Assembly (NCBI GenBank): GCA_003149345.1 | Contig: QFWI01000011.1 | Span: 310,001 to 374,000, forward strand | Source: Vampirovibrio chlorellavorus | GTDB taxonomy: Bacteria; Cyanobacteriota; Vampirovibrionia; Vampirovibrionales; Vampirovibrionaceae | Direction: 5' to 3' | Length of the DNA: 64,000 bases | Part shown: positions 43,425-52,141 of the stretch, in pieces | Layout: the number at the start of each line of letters is the position of its first letter | Numbering within the stretch: position 1 is the stretch's first letter | Position numbers and translations under genes: made by a program | The notes under the pieces: model-generated | The model's database searches: none | The model's input: only the letters and a program-made list of their open reading frames with translations | Told to the model about the DNA's origin: nothing

Positions 43425-43605
43425 GCGGGTTTCCCTTTCGCTTGACGGACTGAATGAGTTTATCAAACCATAAATTCCCAGGCTATAAATATTTAGCGCT
43501 TCAAAACGGGCCTTGAATATGCGCTATCCCGTTGAAGGCTGGGCTCAGGCGGGGTAAAGTATAACTTTCCATTTAAAGATACTTGGTTAGAAGGAGTGCG
43601 TGGAT

Positions 43606-46125
43606 ATGACCGTAGTCGATGGGTGCTCGTTGCGCGTGAAGCACAGAGGGTTAATAGGCATTACCCCCAAGGTTCCCATTAAGGATACGGCTACCCTTAG
43701 TTGGGTTTACACGCCCGGCGTGGCCAAGCCCTGCCTGGAAATCGAGCAGAATCACCTGACCTCCTTTGATTACACCATGCGAGGCAACACGGTGGCCATT
43801 ATTACCGATGGTTCCAGCGTGTATGGCCTTGGCAACGTGGGGCCTTACGCCGCTTTGCCCATGCTGGAATCCAAAAGCGTTTTCCACAAAAATTTTGCAG
43901 GAATCGATGGTATTCCCATCGCCATTGATACCCAGGACGTGGATGAGTTTGTGGAGACGGTTCGCTACTTGTCCCCCACCTTTGGTGGCTTTCACCTGGA
44001 GGATATCTCCTCGCCTCGCTGTTTTGCCATTGCTGAACGGCTGAAACGGGCCGTGTCCCTGCCCATTTTGCATGCCGATCAGCATGCCTCCGCCACCGGG
44101 GTGCTGGCCGCCTTGTTAAACGCCCTGAAAATTGTGGACAAAAAAATCCAGAATCTCTCGGTGGTCATCAACGGGGCCGGGGCCGCTGGTATTGCCACCG
44201 CCAAGATGTTAAAGCAGGTGGGCGTGGGCGATGTGAAGGTGCTGGATCGGCATGGAGCCATCTATTACCGCCGCACCGAGGGGCTGAACTACATCAAATC
44301 CGAAGTGGCCCGGCTGACCAATCGGGAAGACAAGAAGGGCGATCTGGCTTTCATGCTGCGGGGAGCGGATGTATTCGTCGGCTTTTCGGCGGCAGGGGTG
44401 CTGACCCCGGACATGATCCGTAGTATGGCCGTAGATCCCATTATTTTTGCCCTGGCCTTGCCGGAACCGGAAATTTCCTATCAGGCGGCCAAAGAAGCGG
44501 GCGCCAAAGTGGTGGCCACCAGCTTGAGCAACGCCCCCAATCCGTTTAACTCGTCTCTGGTCTTCCCCGGGGTGTTCCGGGGGGCCTTGGATGTGCGGGC
44601 TACCGATATTAACCACCCCATGCTGTGCGCCGCGGCGCATGCTATGGCGGATTTGGTGACGGAAGAAGAACTGAATCAGGCCATTATCCTGCCCCAACCG
44701 CTGGATTACCGGGTGGCCGCCAAAATCGCCCGGGCGGTAGCCCATGCGGCCATTGAGACCCAGGTGGCCCAAGTGGCTGTGGCCCCGGAGAGCATTGAGG
44801 ACAAAGTGATGAACTTTGTGTACGAGGGTTCCAACGCCTGGGTAGAGGACTTGGCCCCGGACGCTTTGGCTGGTAAAAGCAACGATGAAATTTCCCTGAT
44901 TAACCACAAGCGCTATCACGGGGTTATTGAAACGGTTTCTTATGTGCCCATTCGGGACAATTTCATTTACAACAGCGTCTATACCCAGCCGGAAGCCTCT
45001 CGCCCGTGCGAGATTATTCGGGATAACCCGGATATGGCTTACGAAATGACCCTGAAGAATAATCTGGTGGCCATTGTGACTGATGGCAGCGCCGTTTTGG
45101 GCCTGGGCAATATTGGCCCCGGCGCCGGGCTCCCGGTGATGGAGGGCAAGGCCGTGCTGTTCAAAACATTTGGCGGGGTGGAAGCCTTCCCCATTTGCCT
45201 GCGCACCCAAAGCGTGGATGAAATCGTAGAGACGGTCAAGAAAATCGCCCCGGTGTTTGGCGGGGTGAACCTGGAAGACATTGCCGCTCCCCGGTGCTTT
45301 GAAGTGGAAAAACGCCTGACCGAGGAGCTGGACATCCCCGTGTTTCACGATGATCAGCATGGCACCGCCGTGGTGGTGTTGGCCGCCCTGCTGAACGCTG
45401 TGAAGATTGCTGACAAGCACATGTCTGATTTGCGTATTGTGGTCAATGGCGCTGGAGCGGCGGCTTTGAGTGTTTCCAAACTGCTGCTGAAGGCGGGGGC
45501 CAAGGATATCATCATCTGCGATACCACCGGGGTCATTTACAAGGGCCGGGAAAAGGGCATGAATCAGTTCAAGCGGGATATTGCCGAAATCACCAACCTG
45601 GCCGATGAGCGGGGCGATCTCAACTCTGTGCTGAAGGGGGCCGATATGTTTCTGGGCCTGTCGGTGCCCGGCCAGCTGACTCAGGACATGGTGCGCACCA
45701 TGAACCCCAATCCCATTATCTTCGCCTTGGCCAACCCGGTGCCTGAAATTATGCCGGATGAGGCTTATGCCGCCGGGGCCAAGGTTATGGCCACCGGGCG
45801 CAGTGATTTTCCCAATCAGGTGAACAATTCTCTGGCCTTTCCGGGCATTTTTCGGGGGGCGCTGGATGTGCGGGCCCATGAAATCAACGATGACATGAAA
45901 ATTGCCGCTGCCTTTGCCATTGCCGAGATGATTACGGAAGAGCAATTGGCTGCGGGTACTATTATTCCCGGCGCTCTGGACTTCCGGGTGCCTCCGGCGG
46001 TGGCTGCGGCGGTAGCCAAAGCGGCCATTGAAACGGGGGTAGCCCGTAAAAAGATGGATCCGGCGGATGTGTCCAGGCAACTACAGCATTTTATCGCGGA
46101 AGGGATGCTAGCCCCGGCCATTTAG
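43606..46125 (+). CDS. Tandem-duplicated malic enzyme (two fused malic enzyme units)
   Basis: This 839-residue protein is made of two consecutive malic enzyme units. Copy 1 (about 1-420) has YTPGVA with Tyr35, Lys95, metal ligands Glu132/Asp133 in LEDI, Asp158 in HADQHASA and the NAD(P) motif INGAGAAG. Copy 2 (about 425-839) has Tyr459 in YTQPEAS, Lys520, Glu557/Asp558, Asp583 in HDDQHGTA and VNGAGAAA. From Lys to the last metal Asp the two copies are offset by exactly 425 residues. Malic enzymes convert malate to pyruvate and CO2 with NAD(P). The usual bacterial long form (MaeB) instead carries a phosphotransacetylase domain, which is absent here. ATG 43606 has AAGGAG 9 bases upstream. Confidence 0.93.
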   Translation: MTVVDGCSLRVKHRGLIGITPKVPIKDTATLSWVYTPGVAKPCLEIEQNHLTSFDYTMRGNTVAIITDGSSVYGLGNVGPYAALPMLESKSVFHKNFAGIDGIPIAIDTQDVDEFVETVRYLSPTFGGFHLEDISSPRCFAIAERLKRAVSLPILHADQHASATGVLAALLNALKIVDKKIQNLSVVINGAGAAGIATAKMLKQVGVGDVKVLDRHGAIYYRRTEGLNYIKSEVARLTNREDKKGDLAFMLRGADVFVGFSAAGVLTPDMIRSMAVDPIIFALALPEPEISYQAAKEAGAKVVATSLSNAPNPFNSSLVFPGVFRGALDVRATDINHPMLCAAAHAMADLVTEEELNQAIILPQPLDYRVAAKIARAVAHAAIETQVAQVAVAPESIEDKVMNFVYEGSNAWVEDLAPDALAGKSNDEISLINHKRYHGVIETVSYVPIRDNFIYNSVYTQPEASRPCEIIRDNPDMAYEMTLKNNLVAIVTDGSAVLGLGNIGPGAGLPVMEGKAVLFKTFGGVEAFPICLRTQSVDEIVETVKKIAPVFGGVNLEDIAAPRCFEVEKRLTEELDIPVFHDDQHGTAVVVLAALLNAVKIADKHMSDLRIVVNGAGAAALSVSKLLLKAGAKDIIICDTTGVIYKGREKGMNQFKRDIAEITNLADERGDLNSVLKGADMFLGLSVPGQLTQDMVRTMNPNPIIFALANPVPEIMPDEAYAAGAKVMATGRSDFPNQVNNSLAFPGIFRGALDVRAHEINDDMKIAAAFAIAEMITEEQLAAGTIIPGALDFRVPPAVAAAVAKAAIETGVARKKMDPADVSRQLQHFIAEGMLAPAI

Positions 46126-46316
46126 AACGTAGGCCCTCTTTTAGTCCTCAGGTTGGTCCCAAAACCAGACGGTTTCTGCTGTTCCCTGAAAAATGCCGAG
46201 GACTGAAGAATGCCTAGGAACAGGCTGTAGGTTTGGCTGCCCGGAAACGTCAGGACCGGCCGACTTTCGGCTTGTAATTTGCGGTCTGGGCAGTCTCATA
46301 CGTTACGGTCAGCGCA

Positions 46317-46353
46317 AAAAGCCGGAAGGCTGATCAGGGCGCTTCCGGCTTTT
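46317..46353. terminator. Bidirectional terminator between the malic enzyme and the small membrane protein
   Basis: AAAAGCCGGAAG (46317-46328) and CTTCCGGCTTTT (46342-46353) form a perfect 12-bp stem with A/T flanks on both sides. It lies between convergent genes. The 46,126-46,316 stretch before it has no other feature I can support. Confidence 0.8.
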
Positions 46354-46403
46354 GAAACTGGGATTATGAATACAATCAGTGTTGAGAATAAACCTGAATA
46401 AAC

Positions 46404-46643
46404 TTAGTGGTGGGCGGCAGTATGAGGCTGCGGGGCCGGAAGCGGCTGGGCGGAAACGGCCACGGGCTTCTGGTGAACTTCCTGATGGTGCTGCCGCTCT
46501 TCTACCTTGCTGTAAATCAGCATCAGTAGCAGGGCCGGAATGCCCAGCAAGGTCAGCCAGACCCACACGGATAAGTTGGCTTCTGGCTTGATCAACGGGT
46601 CAATTTGATAGCGGAATATCGATTTGGAAGAGTTTTCAGCCAT
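46404..46643 (-). CDS. Small single-span membrane protein
   Basis: This 79-residue protein has one predicted membrane helix (about residues 26-45; WVWLTLLGIPALLLMLIYS) followed by a charged, His/Pro-rich tail that ends in HTAAHH. AAGGA lies 9 bases upstream of the ATG, and a terminator follows, so it is a real unit. No family is recognised. The His-rich tail could bind metal. Confidence 0.7.
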   Translation of the reverse strand: MAENSSKSIFRYQIDPLIKPEANLSVWVWLTLLGIPALLLMLIYSKVEERQHHQEVHQKPVAVSAQPLPAPQPHTAAHH

Positions 46644-46764
46644 AATGGAAAATCCTTTTGCCGGAAACGGGACGCAATGGCCTTATTGTAATACAAGAAC
46701 CCCCGGCTTGCGGAAAGGAAGTTTCCAGATGCGCTCAGGATGGAGATTCCGCCTTCAATTCGTT

Positions 46765-46903
46765 GAGTCGACCTCCCCGGCGCGTTTTTAAAACTGCGTG
46801 TCGCTCAAACAAGCCGCAGAAGCACGCTGGGAAAGGTTTCCGCGTTTTCTTTTTTTAACTCGCTCACTTCAAACAGTTAAAAACGCGCTGGGGAGGTCGA
46901 CTC
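46765..46903. repeat. Long inverted repeat with 27-bp arms
   Basis: The left arm 46765-46791 begins GAGTCGACCTCCCC and is the reverse complement of 46877-46903 except for one position, where a G-T pair can form. Pairing may continue past the arms with a two-base gap. The 85-base interior has no open frame. The right arm ends three bases from the stop codon of the response regulator gene. It may be a MITE or a large 3' hairpin. Confidence 0.6.
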
Positions 46904-46906
46904 ACC

Positions 46907-47578
46907 TCAGATAATGCGCTCTTTCAGGGCTTTAAGGGCCGCGGCGGTGCGATCTTCCACTTCCAGCTTCTGGAAGATGTTTTTCAGGTGGGTTTTGACC
47001 GTATTCATACTGATGCATAGCTTGTCGGAAATCTCGGCGTTATTCAGCCCCTGCGTCACCAGCTTCAGTACGTCGATTTCCCGTTCGGTCAGCAGGCTGG
47101 CCCCATTGTTTTCGGGCGTTCCTAGCGACCTGTGGTTGGGGAAAATCTGGTTCATGACAATGCGGGCGATTTTAGGATCAATCCAGCAGGCTCCGTGGGC
47201 GGTGGATTTGATGACATGCACCAGCATCTCCGGCGGGGTTTCCTTCAGGCAATACGAATTGGCCCCGGAACTGAACGCATCCAAGACATCGGCCTCCTCT
47301 TCGTGAGAGGTTAGCATGACCACTTTGATTTCGGGGTGTTTGCTTTTAATCGATTGAGTGGCTTTGACCCCGTCCATAATGGGCATGCCAATGTCCATCA
47401 AAATCACGTGAGGTTTGAGGGTGGAGGCCATTTCCAAGGCCTGGCTGCCGTCTTCGGCTTCGCCAATGAATTCAATCTCTTCCTGCACGCTTTTCAGGGT
47501 GGTTTTAATGCTGATACGGGTTAATCGGGAATCATCAACAACCAAAACCCGGATTTTAGTGGCCCTGCCGTCGGTCAC
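46907..47578 (-). CDS. NarL/LuxR-type response regulator
   Basis: This 223-residue response regulator has a receiver domain (VLVVDDSRLTR, phospho-acceptor Asp62 in VILMDIGMP, MLTSHE, Lys in YCLKETPP). The C-terminal LuxR-type helix-turn-helix is clear (LTEREIDVLKLVTQGLNNAEI, SMNTVKTHLKNIFQKL). It overlaps the kinase gene by 23 bases, so the two are coupled and form a pair. Targets are unknown. Confidence 0.94.
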   Translation of the reverse strand: MTDGRATKIRVLVVDDSRLTRISIKTTLKSVQEEIEFIGEAEDGSQALEMASTLKPHVILMDIGMPIMDGVKATQSIKSKHPEIKVVMLTSHEEEADVLDAFSSGANSYCLKETPPEMLVHVIKSTAHGACWIDPKIARIVMNQIFPNHRSLGTPENNGASLLTEREIDVLKLVTQGLNNAEISDKLCISMNTVKTHLKNIFQKLEVEDRTAAALKALKERII

Positions 47579-49508
47579 CAGACACCCTCCTGTCTTGGGT
47601 CAACTGTGGCTTGGTATTGACCATAAAGCTCACTGCGGCGCCTTCGCCTTCGGTGCTTTCTACCCATAACGGATTGCAGTGGGCCTTCAGCACCTGATAG
47701 CAGTTAAATAGGCCTAATCCAATACTCATGGGATTTCTGCCTTTACTGGCGGCAAATTGCTTGAACAAGTGATTGAGATCATCGTTTGAGAAGCCAATAC
47801 CGGAGTCCTGAATCACTACTAATACTTTATCGTCAAATTTTACGGGATGCTTTAAAGAGGTGTGTTGAAACGAACTAACTTTATAAACAGTATCGCTGCC
47901 ATAATTAGCCGCGTCCACGATTCTACATTCAATTTTACCGTGAATGGGCGTGTTGGAGATAGCGTTACTGATTAAATTGTGTAAAACCCGTTTAATCTCC
48001 ACGGGATCTGCGTATGCCATCAGGAGCAGGGGCTCGCTTAATCCATATTGGAGGTTGAGTTGAATTGATTTTTCCTGAGCCAGCGCCTGTAATTCCCCAA
48101 TCGTATTCTCCATGAGTTCCCCCAGATGAAAGCGTTCATACATGAGGGCGGCTTCACCGGACTCATAGCGATAGACTTCCAGGAGACCGGTCACCAAGGA
48201 CAGGCAGGACTGGTTGGATGATTTCAGAATGCTGATCACTTCGGCCTGCTCGGGGTTTAATGGGCCGTAGGCTTCTTTCAGGAAGTAGGACAATGTTTGT
48301 TTTTCCGCCAAAAGTGGGACTTTAAGATCGTGAGTCAGGGTGGCCACAAAATCATCTTTGAGTTTGTGTTCCTGTCGGAGCCTGGCAATCATGTGGTTAA
48401 AGGCTTCTCCCAGTTGCTGAATTTCCAGCACGCCTCCCGCTTGAATCTGGTCGCTTTCCTTCATGACGCTCTCCCGGTTCAGCGCCCTGACCTGCCGAAT
48501 GAGCCTGAGCAATGGCTGGGTGATGGTTCGTCCGGCCACCATGGCCAATATTGCGGAAAAAAACAAACTGGCCACGCCAATCAGGTAAATGGCCACATAG
48601 AAGTTGTCCAGTAACTGACGGTAGGGTGCCAATGGCAGGATGTGAACCACTTGCGCCAGAGGGCGATTCTCCGGGGTGTAGATGACTTGCCACTGCACCC
48701 GAAAGGATTCCTTACCCAAATCCAGAGTCCAGTGGTCACGACCGGTCAGTGAGGCCTTGTCCAGGTGATGAGCCAGGGTATCTTGCAAGCGCGGGGTCGG
48801 TTCTATCTTTCCGCCCTGAACCTGCCACCCCCTTTGCTCCCTTTTGCCGCTCTCCGCCTGGTGGGCCCCTGCCGAGTGAATCCAGATGCCGGTTTGAAGG
48901 TTGTTGATACTTTTAAAAAGCCCGTTAATCAGGACATCATCCAAGGGTAGGGCGTAAAAATAACGGATGGGATGCCCTGCCAGCTTGCTGCTGCTGACCA
49001 GATAAAGGGTTTTGTGAATTTGAACCCAAAAAATCTCTCTGCTCAGGGTCTGGGTTTCCAGCGTGTGGGCCAGCTCGGGATACAGGGAGCGTTTGGGTGT
49101 CGGTTGCCTCAGTCCTTTGCGGGGCAAAATCGTGACCCGCTGCTGCTGAAGATCCAGGGCCATGCACAATAAGCCAGGACTGTTGGGGCATTCCAGGTGG
49201 CCATCGGCTATCCTGCCATCAATTTCCCGGCGTAATTGGACGAGGCGGGCCTCGGTCTGCTCCAGGGTCTGGGCAAACAGATCCTGACTCAAGCGAATTT
49301 GCTCGTTTTCCGCCCTTTCCAGGTGGGTGGCCAGCACGTTCAGGGTGAAAATAATCAGTGTACACAAGGGAATAAACAGCAGAAATATAAATAAAATCAG
49401 AAAGCGCGTGGTAATGGTGTCCACGCTGGCAGGCAGTAGCTTGGCCATGAATTGCTTCCAGCGGCAGGCCAGTTTTGAGTAGAATGGTAAGGCGTTATTC
49501 AGTTGCAC
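47556..49508 (-). CDS. Membrane sensor histidine kinase
   Basis: This kinase of about 650 residues has two membrane helices (about 35-58 and 310-332) around a periplasmic sensor of about 250 residues. A HAMP linker follows, then a HisKA domain with His393 in THDLKVPL, and a HATPase domain (NLISNAISNTP for the N box, DSGIGFS and GLGLFNC for the G boxes). HisKA kinases usually partner OmpR-type regulators, whereas here the partner is NarL-type. The sensor domain is not recognised. It starts with GTG 49508; ATG 49448 with GGAAG about 7 bases upstream is a good alternative. Confidence 0.9.
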   Translation of the reverse strand: MQLNNALPFYSKLACRWKQFMAKLLPASVDTITTRFLILFIFLLFIPLCTLIIFTLNVLATHLERAENEQIRLSQDLFAQTLEQTEARLVQLRREIDGRIADGHLECPNSPGLLCMALDLQQQRVTILPRKGLRQPTPKRSLYPELAHTLETQTLSREIFWVQIHKTLYLVSSSKLAGHPIRYFYALPLDDVLINGLFKSINNLQTGIWIHSAGAHQAESGKREQRGWQVQGGKIEPTPRLQDTLAHHLDKASLTGRDHWTLDLGKESFRVQWQVIYTPENRPLAQVVHILPLAPYRQLLDNFYVAIYLIGVASLFFSAILAMVAGRTITQPLLRLIRQVRALNRESVMKESDQIQAGGVLEIQQLGEAFNHMIARLRQEHKLKDDFVATLTHDLKVPLLAEKQTLSYFLKEAYGPLNPEQAEVISILKSSNQSCLSLVTGLLEVYRYESGEAALMYERFHLGELMENTIGELQALAQEKSIQLNLQYGLSEPLLLMAYADPVEIKRVLHNLISNAISNTPIHGKIECRIVDAANYGSDTVYKVSSFQHTSLKHPVKFDDKVLVVIQDSGIGFSNDDLNHLFKQFAASKGRNPMSIGLGLFNCYQVLKAHCNPLWVESTEGEGAAVSFMVNTKPQLTQDRRVSGDRRQGH

Positions 49509-49726
49509 GATCGAATCCCACCTGGGCAGTTTTGCGTGTTGACGGAAAATGTGTGGACCAAAAAATGGTAAAAAAACGCTGTTCTGGATCGGTATCGGCA
49601 GAAATGGACTGCGCTTGAATCGAAATTGAACCGAAACGGATCAACAGTCCATACCCTCTTCCCAACTTGTCTGAATGGTGATTGACGCCCCTGTTTACTG
49701 TTATTGAAGCCCCCGGATGTGATTGG

Positions 49727-50680
49727 ATGTCCCTCCCACCCTCAACCTCCAAAGCCAGCGACTTCCCCATTCAGCGGGATGCCGAATATGAGCGGGTTTT
49801 TCGGCGAGACAGCCGACGTCAGCAAGCCCGACGGCTGGCCCATCGCTTGGGGTATTGGTATGAGCGTCTCTGGGTGGCCCCCCGTTGGCAACGTAGCGCT
49901 CAGATTGTGGATTCGGCTAATAGGCCCCGTTTGTCCACCTGTATTATGACCATGAACTCGGCGGAGCGCATTCAACCGTTGCTGCGGTATATTCGCCGCT
50001 TTTCCGATCAGATTGTGGTGGGGGTGGACAGTAAAACCACGGATAATACCCTGGCCGCCTGTGAAGGTTTGGCTGATGAGCTGTTTGTGATTGAAAGCGA
50101 TGCCCTGACCTGTAACGCTGGACTAGAAGCTCTGGTGGATCGTTGTCAGGGGGAGTGGGTGCTGCGTCTGGATGACGATGAATTCCCCGAGCCTCACTTT
50201 GAGACCCTGATCACAGGGCTGATGCAGCAGTCGCGCTATACCCACTTTAAAATTCCCCGGCTGCATTTGTGCGAGGTCGCCCCCATGCGCTGGGTGAATG
50301 ACAGTTACCTCTACCCCGATTATCAAATGCGCCTGTTTCGCAACGATAAGCGCTTGTTGAAATTTCCGGGGGCCGTGGGACATCTGGGTATTGAATGCCA
50401 GGGCCCCAAAGGACGGCTGAACACGGTCAATCTGGTCCACCTGAATCTGGCCATTAACCCACGCTTCAAGCGGGAAGCCAAATTAAGAACCTATATCGAG
50501 CGGTTGAACGGCGGGTGGGTACACCCGGTCAACGAGCATGCCTTGCTGTTTGAGGACTTTAACTACCGCATTCAGCCCTATCATTATCCTGATGACGACT
50601 TTTTGGCCCTGCTGAAAGCGACCACCCTGCACCAGCGAACCCTATACGAGCAAGCTGCCGCCCACGTCGCACGCATCTAG
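49727..50680 (+). CDS. Glycosyltransferase family 2-like protein
   Basis: This protein of about 317 residues has a GT-A fold: LSTCIMTMNSAERIQPLL, then VVGVDSKTTDNTLA, and the metal/nucleotide motif RLDDDEFP (Asp149-Asp151). YPDYQMRLFRN is close to the segment seen in GT2 proteins related to LPS core transferases. It lacks membrane helices. The start is unclear: ATG 49727 is the first ATG, and TTG 49682 is possible. It is divergent from the sensor kinase and not in a polysaccharide cluster. Confidence 0.82.
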   Translation: MSLPPSTSKASDFPIQRDAEYERVFRRDSRRQQARRLAHRLGYWYERLWVAPRWQRSAQIVDSANRPRLSTCIMTMNSAERIQPLLRYIRRFSDQIVVGVDSKTTDNTLAACEGLADELFVIESDALTCNAGLEALVDRCQGEWVLRLDDDEFPEPHFETLITGLMQQSRYTHFKIPRLHLCEVAPMRWVNDSYLYPDYQMRLFRNDKRLLKFPGAVGHLGIECQGPKGRLNTVNLVHLNLAINPRFKREAKLRTYIERLNGGWVHPVNEHALLFEDFNYRIQPYHYPDDDFLALLKATTLHQRTLYEQAAAHVARI

Positions 50681-50747
50681 ACGCGCATCCGGCTAGCTTG
50701 ATTCTAGTCTGATTTATTGAAGTCAGCTTGATACAATTTCGATTGAT

Positions 50748-50963
50748 TCAAGTCAGATTGACTTGAGGCCCCTGGGTGGATACTTCCCTTAAAAACTCGT
50801 CCTTGGAACGGGTCAGGCGCAGCACAAACCACAGGCGGGCAAAGCGTTGCAGGGCTTGTCGATATACAGGATTGTCCTTGCCAAATTCATAGGCAATGGC
50901 ATTCAGGTTCTTTTGGGCCCGACTCAAATCGGCTTTCAGGCGGCGTTGATCCAGTTTTGGCAT
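50748..50963 (-). CDS. Small helical hypothetical protein
   Basis: This 71-residue basic protein is predicted to be all helix (KLDQRRLKADLSRAQKNLN, YRQALQRFARLWFVLRLTRS). A near-ideal GGAGG site 8 bases upstream of the ATG supports it as a real gene. No family is recognised. A palindrome TCAAGTCA-GAT-TGACTTGA (50748-50766) covers its stop codon. Confidence 0.6.
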   Translation of the reverse strand: MPKLDQRRLKADLSRAQKNLNAIAYEFGKDNPVYRQALQRFARLWFVLRLTRSKDEFLREVSTQGPQVNLT

Positions 50964-51181
50964 GGGGTTAACCTCCCGGTGACGGTGAGCATAAGCGGCA
51001 CAGGTAATGTCGGAAGGCCGCTAGAGCGCCCGATCATCATTCATGAAAAACCATTCATCAAAAACCACTGATCTCAAACCACACGATTCAGGTGAATATT
51101 GCGCTTTAAAATCACTCTCTAAAGAATATAAAACATATTTGGAGCGGAAATTGTCCCAAGGGGGATGATGGCGGGCAGCGG

Positions 51182-52141
51182 CTACAGCAGGGCTTCGCTG
51201 AGTTCACTGCTGGCTGGAGAGGCCGTGGTTTGCATGGGGCCACCGGCGTAGGTGCGTGTCCAGAAAACATCAAAGCCAGATGCCGGGAATGCCTCGTTAA
51301 TGGCTTTGCGAACGGTGTGACCGCCTTCGGTGAAGCCAATCATGGCCGAACCACTCCCGGTCAAGAGTGGGCGGCGAATGCCCGCCTCTTTCATTTTACG
51401 GGCCATTTGCCCCAGCAAAGGGTACTCCGGGAACAGCACCTTTTCAAAATCGTTCAGCAGATACGACTCCAAATCCACTTCGTCGCGTAAGCGGCGTTTT
51501 TGCTTGCCGTCTTTCAGGGCCATCAGGATATGCTCCGGGGAGCGGGTTTCGTAGCGGGCCCCGGTGGCGAACCGATGGTAGGCCATGCCGGTATCAATAT
51601 TCAGGTTGCGGGGTTTAATCACCACCAGTCCCATTTCTTCCACCATGCTGGTGGGTAAGGGTTCTACCACTTCGCCTTTCCCGCTGACCAGGGCGAGCCC
51701 GCCGCTGATGAAAAAAGGCACGTCCGAGCCCAGTTTGGTGGCCATGCTCCGCAACTCATCGGGACTGAGCTGGGCGTGGGATAAATGGTTCAGGATGATC
51801 AACATGGCCGCCGCATCCGAACTGCCGCCGCCCAAGCCCGCCTGCATGGGGATTTCCTTTTGCAAATGCACTTTCAGTCCTAGTGGGGGCAGTTGGGTTT
51901 CATCCCAGAATAGGCGATAGGCTTTCACCACGAGGTTATCCTTGGCCCGGTATTCCAATTCTGGAATGTTGCAGCTGAACTTGATGGTCTGCTGCTTGCC
52001 TTCATGCAAGGGGCTGACATCCAGCCGATCCCACAGACGGATGGCTTGCATGACCGAGCAAAGCTCATGGTATCCATCAGCCAGTCGGGGTCGAATGTTC
52101 AGAAACAAGTTAATTTTGGCTGGCGTTTGAACCGAAAGCAT
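51182..52141 (-). CDS. ispE: 4-diphosphocytidyl-2-C-methyl-D-erythritol kinase
   Basis: This 319-residue GHMP kinase starts LSVQTPAKINLFLNI and has the ATP loop MQAGLGGGSSDAAAML, followed by the C-terminal LTGSGSAMIG motif. It phosphorylates CDP-methylerythritol in the MEP isoprenoid pathway. Its start overlaps the end of rsmA by 32 bases, so the two are co-transcribed. The use of the MEP route is usual for this lineage. Confidence 0.95.
   Translation of the reverse strand: MLSVQTPAKINLFLNIRPRLADGYHELCSVMQAIRLWDRLDVSPLHEGKQQTIKFSCNIPELEYRAKDNLVVKAYRLFWDETQLPPLGLKVHLQKEIPMQAGLGGGSSDAAAMLIILNHLSHAQLSPDELRSMATKLGSDVPFFISGGLALVSGKGEVVEPLPTSMVEEMGLVVIKPRNLNIDTGMAYHRFATGARYETRSPEHILMALKDGKQKRRLRDEVDLESYLLNDFEKVLFPEYPLLGQMARKMKEAGIRRPLLTGSGSAMIGFTEGGHTVRKAINEAFPASGFDVFWTRTYAGGPMQTTASPASSELSEALL

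Noticed and set aside
44209..46080. A long open frame of about 620 codons on the - strand opposite the malic enzyme
   Set aside because: It has no ribosome site or domain and is His/Gly/Gln-rich as expected of an antisense frame. The + strand gives a clear enzyme.
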